Notes under the pieces: generated by a model
Told to the model about the DNA's origin: nothing
Seen by the model: the letters and a program-made list of their open reading frames with translations, nothing else
Databases searched by the model: none
Program-made: the position numbers and the translations under genes
Assembly: GCA_030649165.1 (NCBI GenBank)
Contig: JAUSGG010000102.1
Span: 1-64,000, forward strand
Origin: Armatimonadota bacterium
GTDB lineage: Bacteria; Armatimonadota; UBA5829; JAUSEB01
Direction: 5' to 3'
Length of the DNA stretch: 64,000 nucleotides
Shown here: positions 34,996-43,382 of the stretch, one piece after another
How the letters are laid out: the number at the start of each line of letters is the position of its first letter
How positions within the stretch are numbered: the stretch's first letter is position 1

Positions 34996-35116
34996 TCCGG
35001 GAGCTGCCTTATCGATGATGTCTCGCACCGCGTCTACCGCGCTGCCGGACGCAAGAGTCGCTTGCAGGCCATGCTTAGTACTCCTATTCGGAAATACCGC
35101 GACGTACCGCGCGTCC

Positions 35117-35190
35117 GTAGGGGCGAAGCATTTGCACATCGGCGCCCGTGCGTAAGAGAAGAAGCTATCAGGCAAATGCTTCGCCCCTAC
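35117..35190. repeat. Inverted repeat with 19-bp perfect arms (MITE-like)
   Basis: GTAGGGGCGAAGCATTTGC (35117-35135) is repeated in perfect inverse at 35172-35190 with a 36-bp centre. Short non-coding elements with such arms are typical of MITE-like or REP-like repeats. It sits between a damaged-looking hypothetical gene and a small open frame. Confidence 0.75.
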
Positions 35191-35233
35191 ACGGCATACG
35201 TCATCGAACTTACGAATGGCGGTACTTAGTAGC

Positions 35234-35425
35234 CTACCATCTGTCAACCAGGAACTCTGAGTACTCTGACTCCGAATACGACGACGGCGACTCCTCAGGA
35301 TGGCAACCGATCCAGTAGGCAAGACCCGCGACGATGACCAGGCATGTCACATCACGCCACGGCAGGCCAGAATGGCCGCCGCCGTCCGGCGCTGACGAAT
35401 TCGATTCAAGAACCTCTGCTATCAT
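35234..35425 (-). CDS. Small hypothetical single-TM protein
   Basis: A 63-residue open frame from ATG 35425 with one hydrophobic segment (VTCLVIVAGLAYWIGC) and an acidic Ser/Glu/Tyr tail. No Shine-Dalgarno or homologue is recognised. It lies in a degenerate region, so it may not be expressed. Confidence 0.25.
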   Translation of the reverse strand: MIAEVLESNSSAPDGGGHSGLPWRDVTCLVIVAGLAYWIGCHPEESPSSYSESEYSEFLVDRW

Positions 35426-35491
35426 GCGTCTCAAGTCATTGTTCCTTTCCCGTTTCGCCCCCCGTTTTCTGTCCCCGGTTTCCCACTCGAC

Positions 35492-38215
35492 TCACTCGAC
35501 TCCCTCGACGCTTTCCCAGTTCTTCCCGACCTTCACATCCACTTTCAATTCCACTTCGAGGGCGAAGGCGTTTTCCATCACGGACCGGATGATTGGAACT
35601 ATGCGGCTGGTCTCTTCGCGGGGCGATTCGAACACGAGCTCATCGTGCACCTGCAAAACCATTTCAGTGGCGGCGTTCATATCGGCAAGCGTTCGTTCCA
35701 TCTCGACCATAGCAAGTTTCATAATGTCGGCGGCTGTGCCTTGAACGGGCATGTTGACCGCGGCGCGTTCGGCGAACATCCGGTAACTGCGCTTCGGGCT
35801 GTGTATCTCCGGTATGTAGCGTCTGCGGCCAAGCAGGGTCGAGACGTAGCCGCTGCTCCTCGCCTGTTCGATAGTCTCGCGAGTATAGCGCATCACGCCG
35901 GGGAACTTGGCGAAGTACTCCTCGATGTACTGCTTTGCCTCTCTCGGCGGTATGCCGAGTTCCTGGGCGAGACCGAAATCACTCATACCGTAGATCACGG
36001 CGAAGTTGATCGTCTTCGCGCGCCGCCGCATCTCGGGAGTAACGCCCTCCGGCCCGCAGTTGAACAGCGCGCAGGCGGTGTGCGTATGGACGTCCTCGTC
36101 TTCTTTGAACGCCCTCACCAGTTCCGTATCGCCGGTGATATGCGCCAGGATTCGCAGCTCGATTTGGGAATAGTCGGCGGAGATGAGCAGGTTGTCGTTC
36201 GACGCGATGAACGCCTTTCTGATTTCCCGTCCGATGTCGCTTCGCACGGGTATGTTCTGCAGATTCGGCTCGCTGCTCGACAGCCGCCCGGTCGCCGTAA
36301 CAGCCTGGTTCAGCGAGGTGTGGATTCTGCCGGTGACCGGGTTGATCAGCCTCGGAAGCGCGTCGGCGTAGGTCGATTTCAGCTTCGTCAGCTCGCGGTA
36401 CTCCAGGATTTTCGCCACTATGGGATACAGCGGCGACAGGGCTTCCAGCGTCTCCGCGCCGGTGGAGAAGCCGGTCTTGATCTTCTTCCCTGCCGGAATC
36501 AGGAGTTTGTCGAACAGCACCGACTGAAGCTGCTTTGTGGAGCCGATGTTGAACTCGAGGCCCGCAAGGCCGTATATCTCCTGCTCCAGACCGCGAATAC
36601 GGACCTCCATCTCTTGAGAAAGTTGGGCCAGCCACTGGACGTCCAGGGCAACGCCACGCAGTTCCATTGCAGCGAGCGCGGGAACGAGAGGCATCTCGAC
36701 CTGGGTCATCAACTCCATCAGCCCGTCGGCCTCCAGTCGCGCGGACAATACCGGCGCGGCCAGAAAAACGGCCTCGGCCTCGGCGCAGACCGAGCGGATG
36801 ATGTCTGCCTCCTCCACACCGTTCTTGCTTTTCGGATCGATACGCGGGATTTCCAGGCCAAGCTGCTCCCACGCGACCTCAAAGATGTCGTACCTGCTGC
36901 GTCCGGGGTTCAGGATGTACGCGCCGAGCATAGTATCAAAACTCGCGGCCTGAAGCTCCACGCCGCATCTCTTCAGAACGCCGTAGTCGTTCTTCAACCC
37001 GTGCCCATACTTCGAGATACAGGGCGATTCAAGCAACTCCTTCAGCGACTCGATCGGCGCGCGATACGCATCCAAACCCAGCTCCAGCGAGCCGGAGCAT
37101 GGCGGCGTGACGAGGGCGATCCGCACGTAGGCGGTCTCGTCGCGTCCGGCGGAGAAGGCGACGCCCTCTACACAGGCGTCCATAATCCGCCGGCTCGTGG
37201 CTTGAATCTTGAACGAAAACTCAGGTTTGGAGGTAAAACATGCGATGAGGTCGCGCAAATCCTCGTCCGATTCGACAACACGGTAGCCTCCCAGCTCGAC
37301 CGCCCCGGCCGGTTTCGGCCTCTCGCGGCGTTCGGGCAGGCGGCGGAGCAGGGTCTTGAACTCCAGTCGCGTGAACAAGTCCGTCAGCCGATCATAGTCC
37401 GGATTGGGCGGCGACATTTCGGCAACGGGCACATCGAGCGGAACGTCGGTCACTATTGTGGCCAGCCGCTTGCTCATTATCATCTGCCCGGAGGAGGCGA
37501 GTATCTTCTCGCGCACCTTGGGATCTTCGATCTCGTCCACGTGATCGAGCAGGTCTTCTACGTGACAGAATTGCTGAAGCAGTTTCGTGGCGGTCTTGTC
37601 GCCGATACCGGGCACTCCGGGGATGTTGTCGGACGGATCCCCCTTCAGAGCCTTGAAATCCGGAAGGCACGACGGCTCCACGCCAAATCTGTCGATGACC
37701 GCCTGCCGGTCATACACGACCGTGTCGGTGACTCCCCTAATAGTGGTCATGACGCGAACGCCGTCCGTGATAAGCTGGAGCGCATCCAGATCGCCGGTGA
37801 CGATTAAAGTCTCGTACCCGGCATCCTGGGCCTGCCTGGCTATCGTGCCGACGGTATCGTCCGCCTCGAAGCCCTCGGCCATTATTACGGGGATTCCGAA
37901 GGCGTCAACCACCTCCCTGACTATAGGCAGTTGGGAGCGAAGGTCGTCCGGAGCGGGCTTGCGGGTCGCCTTGTAATCCGCGTAATCGTTGTGCCTGAAC
38001 GTCTTAACTGGCGCGTCGAACGCGATGACGAGCGCGTCCGGCTTTTCCTCCTCCATAATGCGAAGGAGCATCAGCGTGAAGGAGTAGACCGCATTGGTAG
38101 GCTGCCCTTCCGATGTGGAAAGGTGCCGCATCGCGAAAAACGCCCTGTATACCAGACTGTTCCCGTCTATCGCCACCAGCTTGCGGCGAACGGGAGTGTT
38201 TCCGTCGATAACCAT
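35492..38215 (-). CDS. polA: DNA polymerase I with a degenerate 3'-5' proofreading domain
   Basis: 907 residues in three parts. The 5'-3' exonuclease (~10-300) has LVAIDGNSLVYRAFFAM, AEGFEADD, GDLDALQL and GDPSDNIPGVPGIG. The middle domain (~310-520) has the proofreading fold, but the first catalytic motif reads FSFKIQA where active enzymes have FxFDTET, so Asp and Glu are lost. The C-terminal polymerase has motif A (SADYSQIELR), motif B (RRRAKTINFAVIYG) and motif C (QVHDELVFE) intact. It fills gaps and removes primers in replication and repair. The last codons and stop are made of GTCGAG words belonging to an intergenic word repeat. Confidence 0.97.
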   Translation of the reverse strand: MVIDGNTPVRRKLVAIDGNSLVYRAFFAMRHLSTSEGQPTNAVYSFTLMLLRIMEEEKPDALVIAFDAPVKTFRHNDYADYKATRKPAPDDLRSQLPIVREVVDAFGIPVIMAEGFEADDTVGTIARQAQDAGYETLIVTGDLDALQLITDGVRVMTTIRGVTDTVVYDRQAVIDRFGVEPSCLPDFKALKGDPSDNIPGVPGIGDKTATKLLQQFCHVEDLLDHVDEIEDPKVREKILASSGQMIMSKRLATIVTDVPLDVPVAEMSPPNPDYDRLTDLFTRLEFKTLLRRLPERRERPKPAGAVELGGYRVVESDEDLRDLIACFTSKPEFSFKIQATSRRIMDACVEGVAFSAGRDETAYVRIALVTPPCSGSLELGLDAYRAPIESLKELLESPCISKYGHGLKNDYGVLKRCGVELQAASFDTMLGAYILNPGRSRYDIFEVAWEQLGLEIPRIDPKSKNGVEEADIIRSVCAEAEAVFLAAPVLSARLEADGLMELMTQVEMPLVPALAAMELRGVALDVQWLAQLSQEMEVRIRGLEQEIYGLAGLEFNIGSTKQLQSVLFDKLLIPAGKKIKTGFSTGAETLEALSPLYPIVAKILEYRELTKLKSTYADALPRLINPVTGRIHTSLNQAVTATGRLSSSEPNLQNIPVRSDIGREIRKAFIASNDNLLISADYSQIELRILAHITGDTELVRAFKEDEDVHTHTACALFNCGPEGVTPEMRRRAKTINFAVIYGMSDFGLAQELGIPPREAKQYIEEYFAKFPGVMRYTRETIEQARSSGYVSTLLGRRRYIPEIHSPKRSYRMFAERAAVNMPVQGTAADIMKLAMVEMERTLADMNAATEMVLQVHDELVFESPREETSRIVPIIRSVMENAFALEVELKVDVKVGKNWESVEGVE

Positions 38216-38315
38216 ACTTACGACCTATTCAGTCTCCGGACCTCGGTTCAGTTTAGACCACGGATGTGTTTGGATTGAGGACCAGCAGGAGGGTGGTCAG
38301 GGCGAGATAAGCTCA

Positions 38316-38367
38316 ACCCTCACCCCAACCCTCTCCCTTCCAGGGAGAGGGGGCCGCCGCCCTCACC
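38316..38367. repeat. Half copy of the dispersed double-hairpin repeat, with an ACAGATG word repeat beyond
   Basis: The CTCACCCCAACCCTCTCCC / GGGAGAGGG hairpin matches one half of the 72-bp element. Beyond it, 38423-38452 carries GTCCATCTGTGTTTATCTGT, the inverse of the dispersed ACAGATAAACACAGATG word seen at 43340. These fill most of the gap between polA and sppA. Confidence 0.7.
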
Positions 38368-38463
38368 ATCGTTCGACTCCCTGCTCGTCGAGTAGACGCC
38401 TTCGACTCCTAATCCGTTATCCGTGTCCATCTGTGTTTATCTGTGGTTAAATCCGAACCCTCA

Positions 38464-39420
38464 TCACGGCGCGAGCTCAGGCGCCATTTGCAGCAGCCGG
38501 CGGATGATCGCCTCGTCTCTCTGGGCCGCCCTCATAGACTCCGACTCGGCTCCCCCGCGCAGATTTGCCCAGAAGTCCTTCTCGTACTCGATGACTTTAG
38601 GCTCTCCCTTTATCCCGGCTTGGCGGGCCGTCGCGGCTTTGGCCTCCTGCAGACCCCCGATGGCGTCCACCAGACCGATCTTCTTCGCCTGCCGTCCCGT
38701 AAACACTCGCCCGTCCGCCAACTGCCGCACCCGCGCTCGAGGCATCTTACGGCCGACACTGACCGCGCGGATGAACTGATCGAACGTGTCATCAATGATT
38801 CCTCGGATGAGTTTTCGCTCATCCGGCGTGAGTTTTCTGAGCCCGCCGCCCGTGTCTTTGTACTTGCCGGTCTTTATCACTTCCGGCTCGATGCCGATCT
38901 TCTTGTAAAGACTGCTCATATCGGTGGTCTCGAAGATCACGCCTATACTACCGGTGATCGTGGACCCGTTCGCGTATATCTTGTCCGACGCCGAAGCTAT
39001 GTAGTAACCGCCCGACGCGGCGACATCGCCCATAGAGGTCACGACCACCTTGCCCTGTTTGCGAATTCGCATGATCTCGTCGTATACTTCCTGTGACCCC
39101 GCGGGGCTGCCGCCCGGACTGTTGATGCGAAGCAGAATCGCCTTCACGGAGTCGTCCAGGCGCGCCTTCTCCAATTGCTTCACGATGCGTTCCGAACCGG
39201 CCGTGCTGCCGCCGAACAGCCCCGCGCTGCTCTGGCCCGCCGTTATCACGCCGCTTATGCGCACCAGCGCGATCTTATCGCTCGAATAGACCGGGCCGGA
39301 CAGTCCGGCAAGCTTGGTTATAAACCAGACCATTCCGATAGTGAAAAGGATCAACCATGGAAGGCAGCCAACAATGAGCGCGGTTGGGATGATCCATCTC
39401 GAACGACGCGGTGTTTCCAT
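38464..39420 (-). CDS. sppA: Signal peptide peptidase SppA (S49 family)
   Basis: A 318-residue membrane-anchored protease that cleaves leftover signal peptides. The N-terminal anchor is IIPTALIVGCLPWLILFTIG. The S49 core shows LLRINSPGGSPAGSQEVYDE, then the nucleophile Ser in MGDVAASGGYYIASA and the Lys region IKTGKYKDTGG. The length is that of the short, single-domain SppA form. AGGAGG lies six bases upstream of ATG 39420. It is encoded opposite to the adjacent tRNA and has no apparent operon partner. Confidence 0.95.
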   Translation of the reverse strand: METPRRSRWIIPTALIVGCLPWLILFTIGMVWFITKLAGLSGPVYSSDKIALVRISGVITAGQSSAGLFGGSTAGSERIVKQLEKARLDDSVKAILLRINSPGGSPAGSQEVYDEIMRIRKQGKVVVTSMGDVAASGGYYIASASDKIYANGSTITGSIGVIFETTDMSSLYKKIGIEPEVIKTGKYKDTGGGLRKLTPDERKLIRGIIDDTFDQFIRAVSVGRKMPRARVRQLADGRVFTGRQAKKIGLVDAIGGLQEAKAATARQAGIKGEPKVIEYEKDFWANLRGGAESESMRAAQRDEAIIRRLLQMAPELAP

Positions 39421-39496
39421 ACTAGCCTCCTGATCAACGCTGAGCGCTGAGTTCTGAGTTCTGAGTTGAGACCCGGCCTCTCCACTCTCGACTTAA

Positions 39497-39526
39497 TTGA
39501 CACTTCCCGCCGGATCGGGGTATAAT
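39497..39526 (+). promoter_or_regulatory. Consensus sigma70 promoter of tRNA-Leu
   Basis: Perfect TTGACA (39497-39502) and perfect TATAAT (39521-39526) are spaced by 18 bp, placing initiation a few bases before the tRNA. It is the best promoter in the window and shows that this organism uses classic housekeeping consensus hexamers. Confidence 0.9.
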
Positions 39527-39536
39527 TCCGCGTGGC

Positions 39537-39623
39537 GCCGAAGTGGCGGAACCGGTAGACGCGCCGGTCTCAAAAACCGGTGAGGGCAACCTCGTGAGGG
39601 TCCGAGTCCCTCCTTCGGCACCA
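39537..39623 (+). tRNA. tRNA-Leu (anticodon CAA)
   Basis: The acceptor stem GCCGAAG (39537-39543) pairs with CTTCGGC (39613-39619), followed by discriminator A and an encoded CCA. The anticodon arm CCGGT-CTCAAAA-ACCGG gives anticodon CAA, reading UUG. A long variable arm (TGAGGGCAACCTCGTGAGGG region) marks a class II tRNA, consistent with leucine. Confidence 0.95.
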
Positions 39624-39826
39624 ATCCCCCCATCAATTCCGCACGGCAGCGTAACTTGGTATTATAGCATTACACGCTTATGTGAAACAAAAGCGTTACG
39701 CTCGTTCCTCGTCCCTCGTCTCCCCTCCGACTCGTCCGATTCTGCCGACTCCTCCGACTCCTCACGGTAGCTGCTTTCAGCCCCAGCCGTAATATGCTAC
39801 ACTTTAATATACGGGGAGGGTTTACA

Positions 39827-42490
39827 GTGTCCAGCAGCACTACGCACGAACGTTTTCGTCTGCGCAGTCTGGACGAACTGCGCGCGGCGATAGAGACGCT
39901 CGGCCTCGACCTCAAGGCCGAGGAGGACGTTTCGCGCCTGGCGCAGCCAGTCAGGGTCGCGGCCGGGAAAATTCCCAATTCGATGGGAATCCAGCCAATG
40001 GAGGGCTGCGACGCCACCCCCGACGGCGCTCCGGACGAGCTCACCTTCCGCAGATACACCCGCTTCGGCGACGGCGGGGCCGGCCTGCTCTGGTTCGAGG
40101 CCTGCGCCGTTGTTCCCGAGGGACGCGCAAATCCGCGCCAACTCTGGCTGCATAGGGAGAACCGAGACGCATTTGCGCGATTATTGGACAAATCCCGCAC
40201 GGCAGCGGCGAAGTCGATGGGGAAGGACCATCGCCCGTTTTGCGTCCTCCAGCTAACTCATTCGGGACGCTACAGCCGGCCTGAGAATACGCCGGCGCCG
40301 CTGATCGCTCATCACGACCCAATACTCGACGCCGACCGCGGCATCCCGCCCGACTACCCAGTGGTCACGGATGACTATCTGGAGACGCTTGAGGACAAGT
40401 ACGTCGAAGCCGCCAGGCTGGCTTTCGAAGCCGGCTTTGACGCGGTAGACATCAAGGCCTGCCATCGGTATCTGATCAACGAACTGTTGGCCTCTCGCGC
40501 GCGCGAGGGCGATTACGGCGGAAGCTACGAAAATCGCACCAGGCTCTTGAAGAACGTCATCGGCAAGATTTCCGCCGAGCTGGGCGGAGAGAAGATCGTG
40601 ACCTGCCGGTTGGGAATCCACGACGCTCACCCTTACCCTTACGGTTGGGGGATGGACAGCGACGATCCCACTGCCGCCAACATGGAAGAGCCCGGGCGAC
40701 TGGTCGGCGAGCTTCGCGAAATGGGCCTGCCGCTGATCAACATTACAATGGGCAACCCGTACTTCAACCCCCACGTGAACCGCCCCTACGACACGCCCAT
40801 AGAAGGGACGAACATCCCGGACGAGAACCCGCTCGCCGGCGTCGCCAGGCTGGTCGCTCTCACGCAGGAGATACAGAAAAGCGCCCCGGATATCGCGGTC
40901 GTCGGCAGCGGATACAGTTGGCTCAGGAACCTCTGGCCGAACGTGGCCGCCGCCAATATCAGGGATGGCGCAATGCGCATCGTCGGGCTGGGCCGCCAGG
41001 CGTTCGCGTATCCCGGATTTGCCAAAGAGATAATCCGGACCGGTAAACTCGCGCTCAGGCACACGTGCGTCACCTGCTCCGCGTGCACGCAGATCATGCG
41101 CGACGGCGGAAGCTCCGGATGCGTCCCATTCGACAAAGACGTGTATGGTCCGATCTACCGCGAAGGTCGCCGCGCCGCCGCCGATTACGTCCGCGCCCAG
41201 GCCCAGCGCTGCCGCGATTGTTTCGATCCGCTTTGCAGAGACGGCTGCCCCGCCGGAGTCGACATCCCCGGCTTCATAACCGCCGCCGCCGAAGGCGACG
41301 TCGAACGCTCCTACAATATATTGCGCGAACGTAATCTTCTGCCGGAAACCTGCGCGTACGTATGCGCATCGGAAGTCCAGTGCGAGGGAGCCTGCATCGA
41401 GAAGACCTACTCCCGAAATCCGGTCCCGATACGGGAAATCCAGCGTTACGTCGCGCGCGAGGCACGGCGGCGGGGATTGGCAGGGCTGAGTTGCGCGCCG
41501 GGTACCGGCAGGCGTATTGCCGTCATCGGGGCCGGCCCGGCGGGCTTTGCGTGCGCGGCGCGCCTGCTTCAACTGGGACACAATGTAGAAGTGTTCGATC
41601 TTCAGAGCGAACTCGGAGGCGTGGCCGCAACGTCTATCCCCGGCGGGCGTCTGCAAACGGCCGATTTCGCCGGCGAAGCGAACGCGGCGCTCGGCCCCCA
41701 TATCGGTGACCGGTTGGTCTTTCACGCGGGTCAGGGTCTGACCGACACGCGGGACCTGGACGCTTTCGCCGCACAGTTTGACGCCGTCTTCCTGGGACTG
41801 GGATTGAGCCGGACTGCTACGCTCACCGAAACACGGCCAAAGGGAGTCGAGGATGCAATAGCTTTCCTGCAACGTTCAAAACGTCAGGGAGTTCGGGTTC
41901 CCGATCGCGTCGCGGTCCTTGGCGGGGGCAACACGGCAATGGACGCCGCCACGCAGGCGGTGGCCCACGGCGCAAAGGACGTTTACCTGGTTTACCGCCG
42001 CTCCTTCGGCGAAATGCCCGCCTGGCCTTCGGAGCGGGAAGAAGCCCTGGCAAACGGCGTCCATTTCCTGATGCTCACCATGCCTGTCGAGTACGTGATC
42101 GATCAAAATGGAAAGCTCAAAGGCGTGGTGATAGCCAGGACGGCGTTGAATGAGCCCGACGAATCGGGAAGACGCCGGCCGGAGATCGTTCCGGGCAGCA
42201 AGTCTATTCTGGAAGTAGATATGGCGCTCGAAGCAATAGGGCAAAGGTTGCCACCTGGAATCGAACAACTCCTGCCCGGCGTCGAGCTGACCGGGAATCG
42301 CCTGGTCGAGATCGACCCGAACGGCGCAACTTCGAGGAAGGGCGTGTATGCGGGCGGCGACCTGGTCAACGGCGGCGCGACCGTCGTGCAGGCCGTCGCC
42401 GAAGGAATGCGGGCAGCGGAGGCGATAGACCAGTTCTTGAAGGGAAAGCATGAGCGGGCAATCCCCTCTCCCTACGAGGGAGAGGGTTAG
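39827..42490 (+). CDS. Fused old-yellow-enzyme / iron-sulfur / GltD-like NAD(P)H flavoprotein
   Basis: 887 residues from GTG 39827, seven bases after GGGGAGGG. Residues ~40-400 form an FMN TIM barrel of the NADH:flavin oxidoreductase/2-enoate reductase type (NSMGIQPMEGCDATPDG, AFEAGFDAVDIKACH). A four-cysteine cluster follows (CVTCSACTQIMRDGGSSGC). The next part resembles glutamate synthase small chain: CRDCFDPLCRDGCPAGVDIP and the CAYVCASEVQCEGAC Fe-S binding sites, FAD fold AVIGAGPAGFACAARL, and NAD(P) fold VAVLGGGNTAMDAATQA. Electrons would pass from NAD(P)H through FAD and Fe-S to FMN. It heads a three-gene redox operon. The substrate is unknown. The last nine residues come from a repeat element. 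Confidence 0.85.
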   Translation: MSSSTTHERFRLRSLDELRAAIETLGLDLKAEEDVSRLAQPVRVAAGKIPNSMGIQPMEGCDATPDGAPDELTFRRYTRFGDGGAGLLWFEACAVVPEGRANPRQLWLHRENRDAFARLLDKSRTAAAKSMGKDHRPFCVLQLTHSGRYSRPENTPAPLIAHHDPILDADRGIPPDYPVVTDDYLETLEDKYVEAARLAFEAGFDAVDIKACHRYLINELLASRAREGDYGGSYENRTRLLKNVIGKISAELGGEKIVTCRLGIHDAHPYPYGWGMDSDDPTAANMEEPGRLVGELREMGLPLINITMGNPYFNPHVNRPYDTPIEGTNIPDENPLAGVARLVALTQEIQKSAPDIAVVGSGYSWLRNLWPNVAAANIRDGAMRIVGLGRQAFAYPGFAKEIIRTGKLALRHTCVTCSACTQIMRDGGSSGCVPFDKDVYGPIYREGRRAAADYVRAQAQRCRDCFDPLCRDGCPAGVDIPGFITAAAEGDVERSYNILRERNLLPETCAYVCASEVQCEGACIEKTYSRNPVPIREIQRYVAREARRRGLAGLSCAPGTGRRIAVIGAGPAGFACAARLLQLGHNVEVFDLQSELGGVAATSIPGGRLQTADFAGEANAALGPHIGDRLVFHAGQGLTDTRDLDAFAAQFDAVFLGLGLSRTATLTETRPKGVEDAIAFLQRSKRQGVRVPDRVAVLGGGNTAMDAATQAVAHGAKDVYLVYRRSFGEMPAWPSEREEALANGVHFLMLTMPVEYVIDQNGKLKGVVIARTALNEPDESGRRRPEIVPGSKSILEVDMALEAIGQRLPPGIEQLLPGVELTGNRLVEIDPNGATSRKGVYAGGDLVNGGATVVQAVAEGMRAAEAIDQFLKGKHERAIPSPYEGEG

Positions 42491-42500
42491 GTGAGGGTGG
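42466..42500. repeat. Half copy of the dispersed double-hairpin repeat, invading a coding end
   Basis: CCCTCTCCCTACGAGGGAGAGGG forms one hairpin of the element, followed by TTAGGTGAGGGT. It overlaps the 3' end of the flavoprotein gene and encodes its final residues IPSPYEGEG and stop, so insertion or spread of the repeat reshaped the C terminus. Confidence 0.8.
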
Positions 42501-42543
42501 AACGTCCCTCAACTCTCGACTCTAAGAACGGGAGCGCAAGGCT

Positions 42544-43323
42544 ATGGCTGATCGGCAAGTAGCTCTGATAACGGGAGGTTCCCGCGGGATCGGCAGGGGC
42601 ATTGCCCTCGCCCTGGCAGGTGTGGGTTACGATGTGGCGATCAACCATTTCGACCCCGATGAGACCGCCGCGGAGCAGACCCGCAAAGAGATCGAGGCCC
42701 TCAGCCGCAAATGCCGCGCGTGGAAGGGCGACATCAGCAGCGCGTCCGACCGCGCGGATCTGCTGGAGAACGTCAGGCGCGAGTTCGGCAGGCTGGACCT
42801 GCTGGTCAACAACGCCGGGGTCGCGCCGCTGCAGCGCGTCGATATGCTTGAAGCGACCGAGGAGAGTTTCGACCGCCTGATCGGCATAAACCTCAAAGGG
42901 CCGTATTTCCTCACCCAGGCCGTAGCCGATTGGATGATCGAACAGCGCAAGGCCGACCCGGATCGCGCGCTTTCCATAATAAACATCTCGTCGATTTCCG
43001 CCTATACCAGCTCGCCGTCGCGGGGTGAATACTGCATCAGCAAGGCCGCAGTCTCTATGATGACGAAACTGTACGCCGACCGGCTTGCGGAGTGCAATAT
43101 AAACGTTTATGAGATTCAGCCCGGCATTATAGCCACAGATATGACCGCCGGCGTTAAAGACAAGTACGACAAGCTGATCGCCGAAGGCGTGACGCCGATC
43201 AAACGTTGGGGGACGCCGGAGGACATCGGCAAGGCCGTCGCCGCCATCGCGCAGGGGCTTTTCCCTTTCTCCACCGGACAGGTGTTCAACGTAGATGGCG
43301 GGTTTCACCTCCGCAGGCTGTAG
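42544..43323 (+). CDS. Short-chain dehydrogenase/reductase (classical SDR)
   Basis: A 259-residue NAD(P)-dependent oxidoreductase with the Rossmann TGGSRGIGRGIA motif (~10-21), LLVNNAGVAPLQ, active-site Ser/Tyr/Lys arranged as ISSISAYTSSPSRGEYCISK, and the C-terminal GQVFNVDGGFHLR. It resembles 3-ketoacyl-ACP reductase-type SDRs. A four-residue SPSR insertion before the catalytic tyrosine is seen. It lies between the fused flavoprotein and an FAD-dependent reductase, all on the plus strand, suggesting a shared pathway acting on a ketone or enoate substrate. Confidence 0.92.
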   Translation: MADRQVALITGGSRGIGRGIALALAGVGYDVAINHFDPDETAAEQTRKEIEALSRKCRAWKGDISSASDRADLLENVRREFGRLDLLVNNAGVAPLQRVDMLEATEESFDRLIGINLKGPYFLTQAVADWMIEQRKADPDRALSIINISSISAYTSSPSRGEYCISKAAVSMMTKLYADRLAECNINVYEIQPGIIATDMTAGVKDKYDKLIAEGVTPIKRWGTPEDIGKAVAAIAQGLFPFSTGQVFNVDGGFHLRRL

Positions 43324-43333
43324 CTCGTACCTG

Positions 43334-43372
43334 AAACCACAGATGGACACAGATAAACACAGATGAAGAGGA
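43334..43372. repeat. Dispersed ACAGATG word repeat
   Basis: ACCACAGATGGACACAGATA followed by AACACAGATGAAGAGGATTA lies directly before the FAD protein gene; its last bases overlap the ribosome-binding region (AAGGATTG then ATG). Related sequence occurs at 5328, 38423 (inverted) and 45466-45505 (inverted). Confidence 0.7.
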
Positions 43373-43382
43373 TTAAGGATTG

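Noticed and set aside
34564-35322. Full 252-codon minus-strand frame as one gene
   Set aside because: Its first ~85 codons run through an inverted repeat with 19-bp arms and low-complexity Arg/Ser codons; only the 3' half looks coding.
35645-37807. 720-codon plus-strand open frame opposite polA
   Set aside because: Antisense shadow in GC-rich DNA. The minus strand has full polymerase motifs.
40253-41872. 539-codon minus-strand open frame opposite the fused flavoprotein
   Set aside because: No recognisable domain; the plus strand has intact Fe-S, FAD and NAD motifs.
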